Shown here in pieces: positions 25,982-36,716 of a stretch of 64,000 nt of DNA. The position numbers and the translations under genes were made by a program. The notes below the pieces were generated by a model, which had not been told where the DNA came from, ran no database searches, and saw only the letters and a program-made list of their open reading frames with translations. The stretch is from Dermatophilaceae bacterium Soc4.6 (GTDB lineage Bacteria; Actinomycetota; Actinomycetes; Actinomycetales; Dermatophilaceae), in contig JAZGVH010000002.1 in assembly GCA_039889245.1 (NCBI GenBank), positions 310,001 to 374,000 on the forward strand, read 5' to 3'. Every line of letters starts with the position of its first letter. Position 1 is the stretch's first letter.

Positions 25982-26755
25982 TCAGACCGTGGCCGACGCG
26001 GTGGCCGGCGTCAGGTAGCGGTCGTAGCCCTCGTCCTCGAGGCGGTCGGCCAGCTCGGAGCCACCCTGCTCGACGACCTTGCCGTCGACGAAGACGTGCA
26101 CGAAGTCGGGCTTGATGTAGCGCAGGATGCGGGTGTAGTGCGTGATGAGCAGAACGCCGATGTCGCTGGTCTCCTTGACCCGGTTGACGCCCTCGGAGAC
26201 GACCTTCAGCGCGTCGACGTCGAGGCCGGAGTCGGTCTCGTCGAGGATCGCGATGCGCGGCTTGAGCAGCTCCATCTGGAGGATCTCGTGACGCTTCTTC
26301 TCACCGCCGGAGAAGCCCTCGTTGACGTTGCGCTCGGCGAAGACCGGGTCCATGCGCAGCTGCTCCATGGCGCCCTTCATCTCCTTGACCCAGGTGCGCA
26401 GCTTGGGGGCCTCACCGTCGATGGCGGTCTTGGCCGTGCGCAGGAAGTTGGAGACGGTGACCCCGGGGACCTCGACGGGGTACTGCATCGCGAGGAACAG
26501 GCCGGCGCGGGCCCGCTCGTCGACGGACATGGCCAGCACGTCCTCGCCGTCGAGGGTGATGCTGCCGGAGGCCACGGTGTACTTCGGGTGACCGGCGATG
26601 GAGTAGGCCAGCGTCGACTTGCCGGAGCCGTTGGGCCCCATGATCGCGTGGGTCTCGCCGGAGCGGATGGTCAGGTCGACGCCGCGGAGGATCTCCTTGG
26701 TGCCGTCCTCGACATCGACCGTGACGTGCAGGTCGCGGATCTCGAGAGTGGTCAT
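25982..26755 (-). CDS. sufC: Fe-S assembly ATPase SufC
   Basis: A 257-residue ABC-type ATPase that drives the SufBCD scaffold. Walker A is MGPNGSGKSTLAYSIAGHPK, the signature region is NEGFSGGEKKRHEILQMELL, and Walker B is PRIAILDETDSGLDVDALKV. The start is ATG 26755 (TLEIRDLHVTV); longer versions would overlap the Rieske gene upstream. Order SufB-SufD-Rieske-SufC-SufS-SufU is the common actinobacterial arrangement. Confidence 0.96.
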   Translation of the reverse strand: MTTLEIRDLHVTVDVEDGTKEILRGVDLTIRSGETHAIMGPNGSGKSTLAYSIAGHPKYTVASGSITLDGEDVLAMSVDERARAGLFLAMQYPVEVPGVTVSNFLRTAKTAIDGEAPKLRTWVKEMKGAMEQLRMDPVFAERNVNEGFSGGEKKRHEILQMELLKPRIAILDETDSGLDVDALKVVSEGVNRVKETSDIGVLLITHYTRILRYIKPDFVHVFVDGKVVEQGGSELADRLEDEGYDRYLTPATASATV

Positions 26756-26759
26756 GTCG

Positions 26760-27128
26760 TCAGTTCTCCATCTGTCGGTGGATGGAGACCAGGACGTCGT
26801 CTCCATCGATCTTCACGGGGTAGACCGCCACCGGCGTGATCGCCGGGGGGCCGGAGGGCTGGCCGGTGCGCAGGTCGAAGCGCGAGCCGTGGAGCCAGCA
26901 CTCGAGGGCGCAGCCGTCGACCTCGCCCTCCGACAGCGAGACGTTGGCGTGGGTGCACCGGTCATCGAGGGCGTGGTAGGTGCCGTCGGTCTCGCGCACG
27001 AGGGCGACGACGTGGCCGTCGACCTCGGCCTGGGCAGCCGTGCCGGGGGCGACGTCGCCGACCTGGCAGACGAGCGTCCAGCCGGCCTCGCTCGTGTCCA
27101 CGGGGTGGGTCGTGGGCTCGGCGCTCAT
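26760..27128 (-). CDS. Rieske-type ferredoxin of the suf operon
   Basis: A 122-residue soluble protein with a single Rieske 2Fe-2S domain. Cluster ligands are CTH in DDRCTHANVSLSEGEV and CWLH in ECWLHGSRFDLRTGQPSG. It resembles ferredoxin components of aromatic dioxygenases, but it sits between sufD and sufC. There it may serve as electron donor or as a client of the Suf machinery. It overlaps sufD by 4 bases. Confidence 0.9.
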   Translation of the reverse strand: MSAEPTTHPVDTSEAGWTLVCQVGDVAPGTAAQAEVDGHVVALVRETDGTYHALDDRCTHANVSLSEGEVDGCALECWLHGSRFDLRTGQPSGPPAITPVAVYPVKIDGDDVLVSIHRQMEN

Positions 27129-28374
27129 GAGGTCACGCCCACCTGCGCCCCGGCCCGCGCGGCGGCGGAGAGCTCGGCGTCGACGTCGGCGAAGAGCCGG
27201 TCGCGCAGGGCCTCGTCGGGGATCTGGTTGATGACGTCGACGAGGAAGCCACGCACGACGAGACGTCGGGCCTGGTCCTCGGGGATGCCGCGGGCCTGCA
27301 GGTAGAACAGCTGCTCGTCGTCGAACCGGCCGGTCGCCGAGGCGTGGCCGGCGCTGACGATCTCACCGGTCTCGATCTCGAGGTTGGGCACCGAGTCGGC
27401 CCGCGCCCCGTCGGTGAGCACGAGGTTGCGGTTGAGCTCGTAGGTCTCGGTGCCCTCGGCGACCGCGCGGATGAGCACGTCGCCCACCCAGACGGTGTGC
27501 GCCGAGTCGCCCTGCAGCGCGCCCTTGTAGGTGACGAGGCTCGTGCAGTGCGGGGCGTTGTGGTCGACGAAGCTGCGGTGCTCGAGGTGCTGCCCCGAGT
27601 CGGCGAAGTAGACGCCGAGCAGCGTCGCCGACCCACCGGGGCCGGCATACCGCACGTTGGTGTTGATCCGCACGATGCCGCCGCCGAGGGTGACGGCGAT
27701 GTGCTTGAAGGTCGCGTCGCGTCCCACGAGGGCGTCGTGCTGGCCGAGGTGGTTGGCGTCGTCGTCCCAGTGCTGGATCGACACGACGGTGAGGCTGGCG
27801 CCGTCGCCGACGACGACCTCGACGTTGCCGGTGTGGTCACCCGAGCCGGTGTGCTCGAGCACGACCACCGAGCGGCTGTGGCGACCGGCCTCGAGCACGA
27901 GGTGCGAGCTGGAGCGACGACCGGGGCCGGCGCCGTGCACCCGCACCCGCAGCGGCTCGGCGTAGTCGGCGTCGGCCGGGATGCGCACGTGGGGCGCGGC
28001 GGCGACCTGCGCCGAGGCGACGACTGCTGCCCGGTCGGCCGGGACGAGCGCCGACCCCCGGGGGGCCTGGCCCGCCGCGAGCGTGCCGGGGAAGGCCTCC
28101 TGCGGGCCCTCGAGGTCGAAGGACGCCGCGGGATCACCCTCGAGGTCGTCGGCCGGGGCGTCGGCGAAGAGCGCGCGCAGCCGGTCGACCGGGGTGAAGC
28201 GCCACTCCTCCTCGCGGCCCGAGGGCACGGGGAAGTCGGCGACGGCGAAGGACGTCGCGCGCTCGGCCCGCGACTGGTCGGGCACGAACGCCTCACCCCC
28301 GTCGACGTGCGAGGTGGCTCCGGGGATCGTCGTCCCCTCGGCCCTGTCCGAAAGCTTCTTCTCCAACAGCGGCA

Positions 28375-28375
<1 letters not shown>
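27125..28375 (-). CDS. sufD: Fe-S assembly protein SufD
   Basis: A 416-residue scaffold subunit of the SufBCD complex. The N-terminal half is variable. The C-terminal beta-helix has family patterns such as YAGPGGSATLLGVYFADSGQ, DHNAPHCTSLVTYKGALQGD and the end EDQARRLVVRGFLVDVINQI. The ATG overlaps the sufB stop. It lacks the full set of conserved Cys found in SufB, as expected. Confidence 0.93.
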
Positions 28376-29792
<1,417 letters not shown>

Positions 29793-29796
<4 letters not shown>

Positions 29797-30635
29797 CGGG
29801 AGGACCTTTCGTGGTGGGGACGGGGGTGCACGGGTGGAACGCCGGTCAGGGCCGCCTCTTCGTGCAAGGGCCGCGGACGCCTCGGTGTTCCCACCGGGGT
29901 CGTCTGCGTGGTGGTCGGGACGGTGGGTGTCGGGATGAAGGTCGTGCAGACGTGGGCGCCCCCGGCGAGGGTGGCCAGCCGCTGCACGTGCACGCCGAGC
30001 AGCCGCGAGATCGCGTCGGTCTCGGCGTCGCAGAAGGCCGGGAACTCCTCGGCCACCTGTCCGACGGGGCAGTGCCCCTGGCACAGCTGGATGCCGTGCA
30101 GCGGGCTGCCCTGCTCACCGACCGGACGGGCGCTGGCGGCGTACCCGTCCTGGGTCAGCGCGTCGACGAGGACGTCGACGCGGGCCCGGGTCGAGGGCCC
30201 GGCGGCGGCGAGGCGACCGGCGTACCGGCTCTCGAGACCGGCGACCCGCTCGCGGGCGAACGCGTCGACGGCCTCGGGGCCGGCGTGGGCTGCGAGGTAG
30301 CGCAGGGTCTGGGCGGCGAGGTCCTGGTAGTCGTCGTCGAGGGCGAGGTGCCCGGCCCCGGAGACGACCCACGCCCGCGCGGGGCGACCACGGCCGCGCA
30401 CCGGCGACGCGGGGTCGTGCTCCGCGATCACCGACTGCTCGGCCAGTGCGTCGAGGTGGCGTCGGACCGCTGCCGGGGTCAGGCCGACGACGCGGCCGAT
30501 CTCGGCCGCCGTCACCGGGCCGTCCTCGGAGACCACGGCGAGGACCCGCTCCCGGGTGCGCCGCTCGAGGTGGTGGGCCGACTGCTCGCAGTCGGCCTCC
30601 ACCGCCGGGGCACCCACAGATCCGATAAACACCAT
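29793..30635 (-). CDS. sufR: Fe-S-sensing repressor SufR
   Basis: A 280-residue DeoR/ArsR-like repressor of the suf operon. The N-terminal winged helix contains [20 protein letters not shown] and the arm [14 protein letters not shown]. Cluster-binding cysteines follow the C-x3-C-x12-C pattern ([19 protein letters not shown]), and a fourth is in GGAHVC. About 45 extra residues rich in Pro/Thr/Arg follow the last Cys and run to the sufB start. The ATG has no ribosome site, and a -10 box lies 8 bases upstream, so the mRNA is probably leaderless. SufR is expected to repress this same operon when it carries its cluster. Confidence 0.92.
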
Positions 30636-30643
30636 GCCAGTGT
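30629..30643. promoter_or_regulatory. Inverted repeat over the sufR start (SufR operator candidate)
   Basis: ACAC, seven bases, GTGT, followed by GA. It covers the sufR start codon and transcription start region. From memory, known mycobacterial SufR sites have ACACT and TGTGA half-sites, and the right half here (GTGTGA) agrees. It is short, so chance cannot be excluded. Confidence 0.4.
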
Positions 30644-30671
30644 GACGTAATTGGTCCCCAGCCGATAGCAA
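30644..30671 (-). promoter_or_regulatory. sufR-suf operon promoter
   Basis: On the minus strand TTGCTA (30671-30666) is a -35 candidate, followed after 16 bases by TACGTC (30649-30644). The -10 ends 8 bases before the sufR ATG, which fits a leaderless transcript. The iron-box-like palindrome 30669-30687 overlaps the -35. Confidence 0.5.
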
Positions 30672-30687
30672 GGGTCGCCTAACCTGC
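30669..30687. promoter_or_regulatory. Iron-box-like site (IdeR/DtxR type)
   Basis: The 19 bases around GGGTCGCCTAACCT agree at about 13 of 19 positions with the IdeR/DtxR consensus palindrome (half-site TTAGGTTAG, S, CTAACCTAA). The right half is nearly perfect. It overlaps the -35 of the suf promoter, where an iron-loaded repressor would block transcription. It is also 42 bp from the ABC-transporter -10 on the other strand. Confidence 0.45.
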
Positions 30688-30728
30688 CCGACCGGTCGAG
30701 CACGCAGGAGGGACCCAGCCGCGCGACC

Positions 30729-30734
30729 TAGACT
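30729..30734 (+). promoter_or_regulatory. -10 element of the ABC exporter operon
   Basis: TAGACT ends 6 bases before the GTG start at 30741, with no ribosome site. Leaderless transcription is likely. Confidence 0.5.
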
Positions 30735-30740
30735 CGTCAG

Positions 30741-31456
<716 letters not shown>

Positions 31457-31460
<4 letters not shown>

Positions 31461-32281
31461 CCGCCACCGACTCCCCCGACTCCCGCAAGGCCGCCGTGCC
31501 TGCCCCGACGACCCTCGGGGCCGGCGGCGTCGAGCGTGGCGGGCCGGCCTCGCCGATGCGCCGGGTGCTCGCGCAGTCCGGCTTCGAGCTCGGCACCCTC
31601 GTGCGCAACGGCGAGCAGCTGCTGGTCTCCCTCGTCCTGCCTCTCGGGGCCCTCGTCGGGCTGGTCCAGGCGAGCGTCCCCTCGCTCGGCTCGGGGCGCC
31701 GGGTCGACGTCGCCACCCCCGGGGTGCTCGCGCTCTGCATCATCTCCGCCGCCTTCACCGCCCAGGCCATCTCCACCGGCTTCGACCGTCGCTACGGCGT
31801 GCTGCGCCTCCTCGGCACGACCCCGCTCGGGCGGGACGGGCTCCTGCTCGCCAAGGCCGTGGCCACCCTCGCCGTCGAGGTCGTCCAGTGGGTCGTCATC
31901 GGGGTCGTCGGGGGCCTGCTCGGGTGGCACCCCGACGCGGCCGGCTGGGCCGCGGCCGCCCTGCTCCTGCTGATCGGGACCTGGGCCTTCGTGGCGCTTG
32001 CCCTGCTGCTCGCGGGGACCCTGCGGGCCGAGGGCGTGCTCGCCGTGGCCAACCTCGTGTGGGTGCTGCTGCTGGCCCTCGGCGGCGTGCTCGTCCCCCG
32101 CACCGAGCTGCCGGCGGGGCTGTCCCACCTGACGACCGTGCTGCCCAGCTCGGCCCTCGCCGACGGTCTGCGCACGGCGTTCGGGTCGGGCACGCTCGAC
32201 GGCACGGCGGTGCTGACCCTGCTGATCTGGGGCGCCCTGGCCACCGCCCTCGCGCGTCGCACCTTCCGCTGGTCGGACTGA
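31457..32281 (+). CDS. ABC-2 type transporter permease
   Basis: A 274-residue membrane protein and partner of the preceding ATPase. Six hydrophobic segments are visible, among them LLVSLVLPLGALVGLVQASV, LALCIISAAFTAQAISTGF, VVQWVVIGVVGGLLG and VLWVLLLALGGVLVP-like regions. The YGVLRLLGTTPLGRDGLLLA cytoplasmic loop is typical for this family. The GTG start has an AGGAGG ribosome site at 31443 and overlaps the ATPase stop. Confidence 0.88.
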
Positions 32282-32329
32282 CCTCTCCGCCCACGGCCCG
32301 TTCCCAGCGCGGACGGTGACACTGGCCGC

Positions 32330-33760
32330 ATGGCCCTGCACGAAGATCCCGTCCACCCGCACCCCTCCCGCATCACCTCCCTGTCCGGTGGCAGTGGCCG
32401 CGGCGACCGCAACCCGTTCCTCGGAGCGGCCAACCCGGCGTACGGCGAGGAGGTCTCGCCACCCACTCACCGGCTGGCGCCCCACCCGGTCCCGGCCGAC
32501 GTGGCCTACCAGGTCGTGCACGACGAGCTGCTCCTCGACGGCAGCGCGCGGATGAACCTCGCGACGTTCGTCACGACCTGGATGGAGCCCCAGGCCGAGC
32601 GCCTCATGGCCGAGTCGGTGGCCAAGAACATCATCGACAAGGACGAGTACCCCCAGACGGCGGCGATCGAGGACCGCTGCGTGGCCATCCTCGCCGACCT
32701 GTGGCACGCGCCTGCCGCCGACGGCCGCTTCACCGGCTGCTCGACCACCGGCTCGAGCGAGGCCTGCATGCTGGCGGGCATGGCGCTCAAGCGCCGCTGG
32801 GAGGCCCGCACCGGCCACGACCGGTCGCGCCGGCCCAACCTCGTCATGGGCGCCAACGTGCAGGTCTGCTGGGAGAAGTTCTGCCGCTACTGGGACGTCG
32901 AGCCGCGGATGGTGCCGGTGCAGGGCGACCGGCTGCACCTCGGGGCGGCCGAGGCCGCCGCCGCCTGCGACGACGACACCATCGGGGTCGTGGCCATCCT
33001 CGGGTCGACCTTCGACGGCAGCTACGAGCCGGTCGCCGACATCGCGGCCGCCCTCGACGCGCTCGCGGCCGGTGGGGGCCCGGACGTGCCGGTGCACGTC
33101 GACGCGGCCTCGGGCGGGATGATCGCCCCCTTCCTCGACCCCGACCTCGTCTGGGACTTCCGGCTGCCGCGCGTGGCCTCGATCAACACCTCCGGCCACA
33201 AGTACGGGCTGGTCTACCCGGGGGTCGGCTGGGCGCTGTGGCGCGACGCGGCCGCGCTGCCGGAGGACCTGGTCTTCCGGGTGAGCTACCTCGGCGGCGA
33301 CATGCCGACCTTCGCCCTCAACTTCTCCCGCCCGGGCGCCGAGGTCATCGCCCAGTACTACACGTTCTTCCGGCTCGGCTTCTCCGGGATGGAGGCGGTG
33401 CAGCGCGCGTGCCGCCACGTCGCGACCGCGCTCGCCGACGAGATCGGTGCGATGCCGTCGTACCGGCTCGTCACCCGGGGCGACGAGCTGCCGGTGCTCG
33501 CCTTCACGACCGCCGACGACGTGACGACCTTCGACGTCTTCGCGGTCTCGCGCGGGCTGCGCGAGCACGGCTGGCAGGTGCCGGCCTACCGGTTCCCCCC
33601 CGACCGCACCGACCTCGCCGTGCTGCGGGTGGTGTGCCGCAACGGGTTCTCACGCGACCTCGCCGACCTGTTCCTGCGTGACCTGCACACCGTCACCGAC
33701 CGGCTCGTCGAGCACGCCGGCGAGAGCGGGCGCACCGGGCCGGTCTCCTTCCACCACTGA
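32330..33760 (+). CDS. gadB: Glutamate decarboxylase
   Basis: A 476-residue PLP enzyme that turns glutamate into GABA, consuming a proton. Substrate-site and PLP motifs are clear: ALHEDPVHPHPSRI at the start, GCSTTGSSEACMLAGMALKR, HVDAASGGMIAPFLDPDLVW, and the PLP lysine in INTSGHKYGLVYPGVGWALW. The C-terminus has the family REHGWQVPAYRFPPD. No glutamate/GABA antiporter gene is next to it in the window. It separates the ABC genes from ctaA, so it looks inserted into an otherwise conserved neighbourhood. It has no obvious ribosome site, so it may be leaderless (GACACT 6 bases upstream). Confidence 0.95.
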   Translation: MALHEDPVHPHPSRITSLSGGSGRGDRNPFLGAANPAYGEEVSPPTHRLAPHPVPADVAYQVVHDELLLDGSARMNLATFVTTWMEPQAERLMAESVAKNIIDKDEYPQTAAIEDRCVAILADLWHAPAADGRFTGCSTTGSSEACMLAGMALKRRWEARTGHDRSRRPNLVMGANVQVCWEKFCRYWDVEPRMVPVQGDRLHLGAAEAAAACDDDTIGVVAILGSTFDGSYEPVADIAAALDALAAGGGPDVPVHVDAASGGMIAPFLDPDLVWDFRLPRVASINTSGHKYGLVYPGVGWALWRDAAALPEDLVFRVSYLGGDMPTFALNFSRPGAEVIAQYYTFFRLGFSGMEAVQRACRHVATALADEIGAMPSYRLVTRGDELPVLAFTTADDVTTFDVFAVSRGLREHGWQVPAYRFPPDRTDLAVLRVVCRNGFSRDLADLFLRDLHTVTDRLVEHAGESGRTGPVSFHH

Positions 33761-33785
33761 CGAGCGCCGGTGCGGCGTGACGGCA

Positions 33786-33791
33786 TACGGT
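33786..33791 (+). promoter_or_regulatory. -10 element of the GNAT gene
   Basis: TACGGT ends 6 bases before the GTG at 33798, supporting that codon as start over the in-frame GTG at 33777. Confidence 0.45.
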
Positions 33792-33797
33792 GTCGTC

Positions 33798-34286
33798 GTG
33801 CCGACCACCGCCTCGCCTGCCCGCCTGCGGCCCCTCACCGACGACGACGCGCCGGCTGTGCTGCACCTCAACCACCTGCACGTCGAGCTGCTCTCCCCGC
33901 TCGACGGGCCCCGGCTGGAGCGGCTGGTCGCCTGGGCCGACCACGCCGACGTCATCGAGGTGGACGGCGAGGTGGGCGGGTTCGTCCTCACCTTCGCGCC
34001 CGGCAGCGACTACGACTCCGACAACTACCGGTGGTTCGCGCAGCGCTACGACGACTTCACCTACCTCGACCGCGTGGTCGTCGACAGCCGCTTCCGGCGT
34101 CGGGGGATCGCCGCGGCCGTCTACGAGGAGCTCGAGGCCGGCGCCGGGGCGCGGATGCTGCTCGAGGTCAACGTCGACCCACCCAACGAGCCCTCGCTGG
34201 CCTTCCACCGCGGCCGGGGCTACGTCGAGGTGGGGCGCGGCGGCGAGCCCGGGCACGTGGTGGCCCTGATGGCCAAGGAGCTCTAG
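33798..34286 (+). CDS. GNAT-family N-acetyltransferase
   Basis: A 162-residue acetyltransferase. The acetyl-CoA loop is VVDSRFRRRGIAAAVYEELE. The beta-4 strand EVGGFVLTFAPGSDYDS and the ending ARMLLEVNVDPPNEPSLAFH / GYVEVGRG fit the family. Related proteins are annotated only as GNAT, so the substrate is unknown. Two in-frame GTG starts exist (33777, 33798); the later one has a well-placed -10. Confidence 0.85.
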   Translation: MPTTASPARLRPLTDDDAPAVLHLNHLHVELLSPLDGPRLERLVAWADHADVIEVDGEVGGFVLTFAPGSDYDSDNYRWFAQRYDDFTYLDRVVVDSRFRRRGIAAAVYEELEAGAGARMLLEVNVDPPNEPSLAFHRGRGYVEVGRGGEPGHVVALMAKEL

Positions 34287-34895
34287 CGAAGCACCCGCTG
34301 GCGCAGGGCGACGGGCACCCGGCGCAGCAGCCGCTCGAGGCGCTCGCCGACCCGCTTCGACGCGGCCAGCGACACCCCGTCAGGGCGCCCGTCGCGCCCG
34401 TCGAGCAGCAGCACGCCGATCATCGCGACCGTCGCGAGGCGGGCGACGTCGCCCGCGTCGAGGGCCCGGTCGAGGCCCTGGGTCGTGAGCACCCGCTGGG
34501 CGGCGCGGTCGACGGCGTCGTACCACTGCGGCAGCGAGCGCGAGAGGATCTGCGCGTAGCGGTCGTCGCGTGGGCGGCGGCGATGACCTGGGCCAGCAGC
34601 CGCACGTCGCCCGACTCGCGACCGTCGGCGGTGATCCGCTCGGCGACCGCGAGCAGCTGAGCGAGGCTGGTGACCTCGTCGAGGGCCGGGCGTAGCGGGC
34701 CACCAGGGCCCCGGTCGCCTCGCTGCAGGCCTCGACGAGCAGGTCGTCGAGGTTGCCGAAGTGGTAGTAGACCAGCGCCTGGTTGACCCCCTCCTCCCGG
34801 GCGAGGGCTCGGGCCGTCACCGCCCCGACCCCCTGGTCGCGCACCATCGTGAAGGCCGTGTGCAGCAGCGCCTGCTTGGTCTGCGTGCTGCGCAC
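34283..34895 (-). pseudogene. TetR-family regulator, broken by two frameshifts
   Basis: Three reading frames together give one TetR protein. Frame 1, from GTG 34895, has the HTH: GVGAVTARALAREEGVNQAL then VYYHFGNLDDLLVEACSEAT. The frame changes near 34690 to DEVTSLAQLLAVAERITADG and GDVRLLAQVIAAAHA. It changes again near 34569 to RYAQILSRSLPQWYDAVDRA and LDAGDVARLATVAMIGVLLL, ending at 34283. Each change equals one missing base in a GC-only stretch. The protein is either truly inactivated or the sequence has errors here. Confidence 0.75.
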
Positions 34896-35429
34896 CGCCC
34901 CACTGTGGCACGGATCGACGGCGGCCCCTCGCTGCCCCCGCCCGCCGGGCCCACCGACCTCGGCCCGCCCCCGAAGGCGTCGACCACGAGCTGCACGACC
35001 GCGACCACCCCGGGCAGCCGCAGCGCAGACCGGTCACCGGAAGCAGCCGCAGCATCCGCTCGGTGTCGGTGCAGACCCCGCAGGAGCGGGCGAGGTAGAC
35101 GGTGGCGGGGGCCTCGACCCACGGCGTCGTCCGGGGCAGCCAGGACCGCACCCCGTGTGATAGTCGTCCCACTGCGGCCAGCGCCGTCCGAGCCGGGCCT
35201 GCTCGTGGGGGTCGGCGAGGGCGACACAGAAGACGACGGCGCTCCCGGTCACGGCCAGCAGCGACCACGACCCGGCGAGCGCCGCGAGGCCGGCCAGCAG
35301 CGCCACGGTGCCCGTCTGCATCGGGTTGGCCAAGTAGGCGTACGGCCCGGTGGCGACCAGTCGTTGCGGAGGGTCCCACGGCCAGGGCGTGCCCCGCCGC
35401 TCAAGATCATGAGTGAGCGCTCGGTCTCA
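34896..35429 (-). pseudogene. Methyltransferase-like/DCC thiol protein remnant, frameshifted and truncated
   Basis: The first readable part, after an in-frame stop near 35427, is ERRGTPWPWDPPQRLVATGP followed by YAYLANPMQTG and membrane segments. This is the C-terminal core of the isoprenylcysteine/phospholipid methyltransferase family. One base is missing near 35153, after which VRSWLPRTTPWVEAPATVYL and the CxxC site SCGVCTDTERML resemble the DCC thiol-oxidoreductase family. Another base is missing near 35022 before LRLPGVVAVVQLVVDAF. The N-terminus is absent. Both parts were probably one fusion protein. Confidence 0.55.
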
Positions 35430-35478
35430 CTCGGGTCTCCCCGCCCGACCTCGCGAGTCGACACGCCGGCGGCTCACC

Positions 35479-35484
35479 TACATT
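35479..35484 (+). promoter_or_regulatory. -10 element of ctaA
   Basis: TACATT ends 6 bases before the GTG at 35491; the six bases are GGAGAG, which may also act as a short ribosome site. Confidence 0.45.
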
Positions 35485-35490
35485 GGAGAG

Positions 35491-36423
35491 GTGACCGCTG
35501 CCCCTCTCCGCACCCGCTCCAGAGCCGTCGAGGGCTGGGCGTGGGCCACCCTGGCGGCCAACGCCGTCATCATCCTGACCGGCGCCCTGGTGCGGCTGAC
35601 CGGCTCGGGTCTGGGCTGCCCGACCTGGCCTCGCTGCACGACCGACTCGTTCGTGCCGCACTCCGAGCTGGGTGTGCACGGGGTCATCGAGTTCTCCAAC
35701 CGGATGCTCACCTACGTGCTCATCGCCGTCGTCGTGGCCACGTTCGTCGTCGTCTGGCGGTGGGCCGGCTCGACCCGGTCGCTGCGGTGGCACGCGGGGC
35801 TGATCGCGGCCGGCGTCCCCCTCCAGGGGGTCATCGGCGGCATCAGCGTTCTGACCCGTCTGAACCCGTGGGTGGTCGCCCTGCACCTCGTGCTCTCGAT
35901 GGCCCTGGTCGCCGCCTCGACGTGGCTGCTGCTGCGCGTGCGCGCCACGGGCCGGCCCGCCGGGGCTGCTCCGAACGCGGGGCTGGTCGCCCGCCGGCTC
36001 GCCGTCGCGACGTACGCGGTCACCTGGGTCGTCGTCTGGCTCGGCACGGTGGTCACCGGCAGCGGCCCGCACGCCGGTGACGTCGACGCCCCCCGCAACG
36101 GGCTGGCCCCCGAGACGACGAGCCACGTGCACGCCGCCTCGGTCTACGTGCTGCTCGCCCTCACCCTGGGGCTGTGCCTGGTGGTGCGCCGCGGCGTGCT
36201 CGCCCGCGCCGCCCGGGTGCTGCTCGTCGTCGAGCTGGCCCAGGGCGTCATCGGCTTCGTGCAGTTCTACACCGGCCTGCCGATCACCGTCGTGGCCCTG
36301 CACCTCGTCGGCGCCTCGCTGCTCGTGGCGGCCGCGACAGCGGTCCTCGTGCTGGCCGTGTCGCCCCGGCCGGCCGACGACTCCGGCGCCCGTCCGTCGC
36401 GACGCGAGCGCGCCTCCGTCTGA
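35491..36423 (+). CDS. ctaA: Haem A synthase CtaA/COX15
   Basis: A 310-residue, eight-helix membrane enzyme that oxidises haem O to haem A for cytochrome c oxidase. The first helix contains NAVIILTGALVRLTGSGLGC with PTWPRC, the conserved Cys pair. Haem-ligand histidines appear in HGVIEFSNRMLTYVLIAVVV, RWHAGLIAAGVPLQGVIGGI, ALHLVLSMALVAASTWLL, TTSHVHAASVYVLLALTLGL and VVALHLVGASLLVAA. ctaB, the preceding pathway step, lies convergently 293 bp away. Confidence 0.93.
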   Translation: MTAAPLRTRSRAVEGWAWATLAANAVIILTGALVRLTGSGLGCPTWPRCTTDSFVPHSELGVHGVIEFSNRMLTYVLIAVVVATFVVVWRWAGSTRSLRWHAGLIAAGVPLQGVIGGISVLTRLNPWVVALHLVLSMALVAASTWLLLRVRATGRPAGAAPNAGLVARRLAVATYAVTWVVVWLGTVVTGSGPHAGDVDAPRNGLAPETTSHVHAASVYVLLALTLGLCLVVRRGVLARAARVLLVVELAQGVIGFVQFYTGLPITVVALHLVGASLLVAAATAVLVLAVSPRPADDSGARPSRRERASV

Positions 36424-36466
36424 GCCGAGAGGTGAGCCCCCTGACGGGTAGGCGCCCGTTCATACG

Positions 36467-36536
36467 GACTTCTTGCGGTTGAAGCCCTGTGCTGGGGATC
36501 TGACGGGGCACGAAGGGGCACCAGCCGCAAGAAGTC
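36467..36536. other. 70-nt inverted-repeat element between ctaA and ctaB
   Basis: GACTTCTTGCGGTTG (36467-36481) pairs with CAGCCGCAAGAAGTC (36522-36536): 15 pairs, one of them G-U. The 40-nt loop contains GTGC/GCAC and CCC/GGGG segments that can form an inner hairpin. No T-run follows on either strand, so it is not a standard terminator. It may be a bidirectional terminator of the high-GC type, a small RNA or a dispersed repeat. The remaining ~220 bp up to ctaB show no convincing gene. Confidence 0.5.
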
Positions 36537-36716
36537 GACGACGCCTCCGGGTCAGCGCAGCCGCGGGCACTCTCGCGGGCGTGAACGACGACGGTGCCGG
36601 CGAGCAGGCAGTGGTCGTCAGTCGGCCGGGGAGCCCCACCCCTCGACTCCGTCTCGCGCTCACGCTCAGCCCCGGGACACGCGCTCACCATCGGGCCGTC
36701 GGCCCATAGCCCGGGG

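Noticed and set aside
36424-36716. Small ORFs on both strands between ctaA and ctaB
   Set aside because: Basic, low-complexity translations with no ribosome site or domain; the inverted-repeat element explains the only clear structure there.
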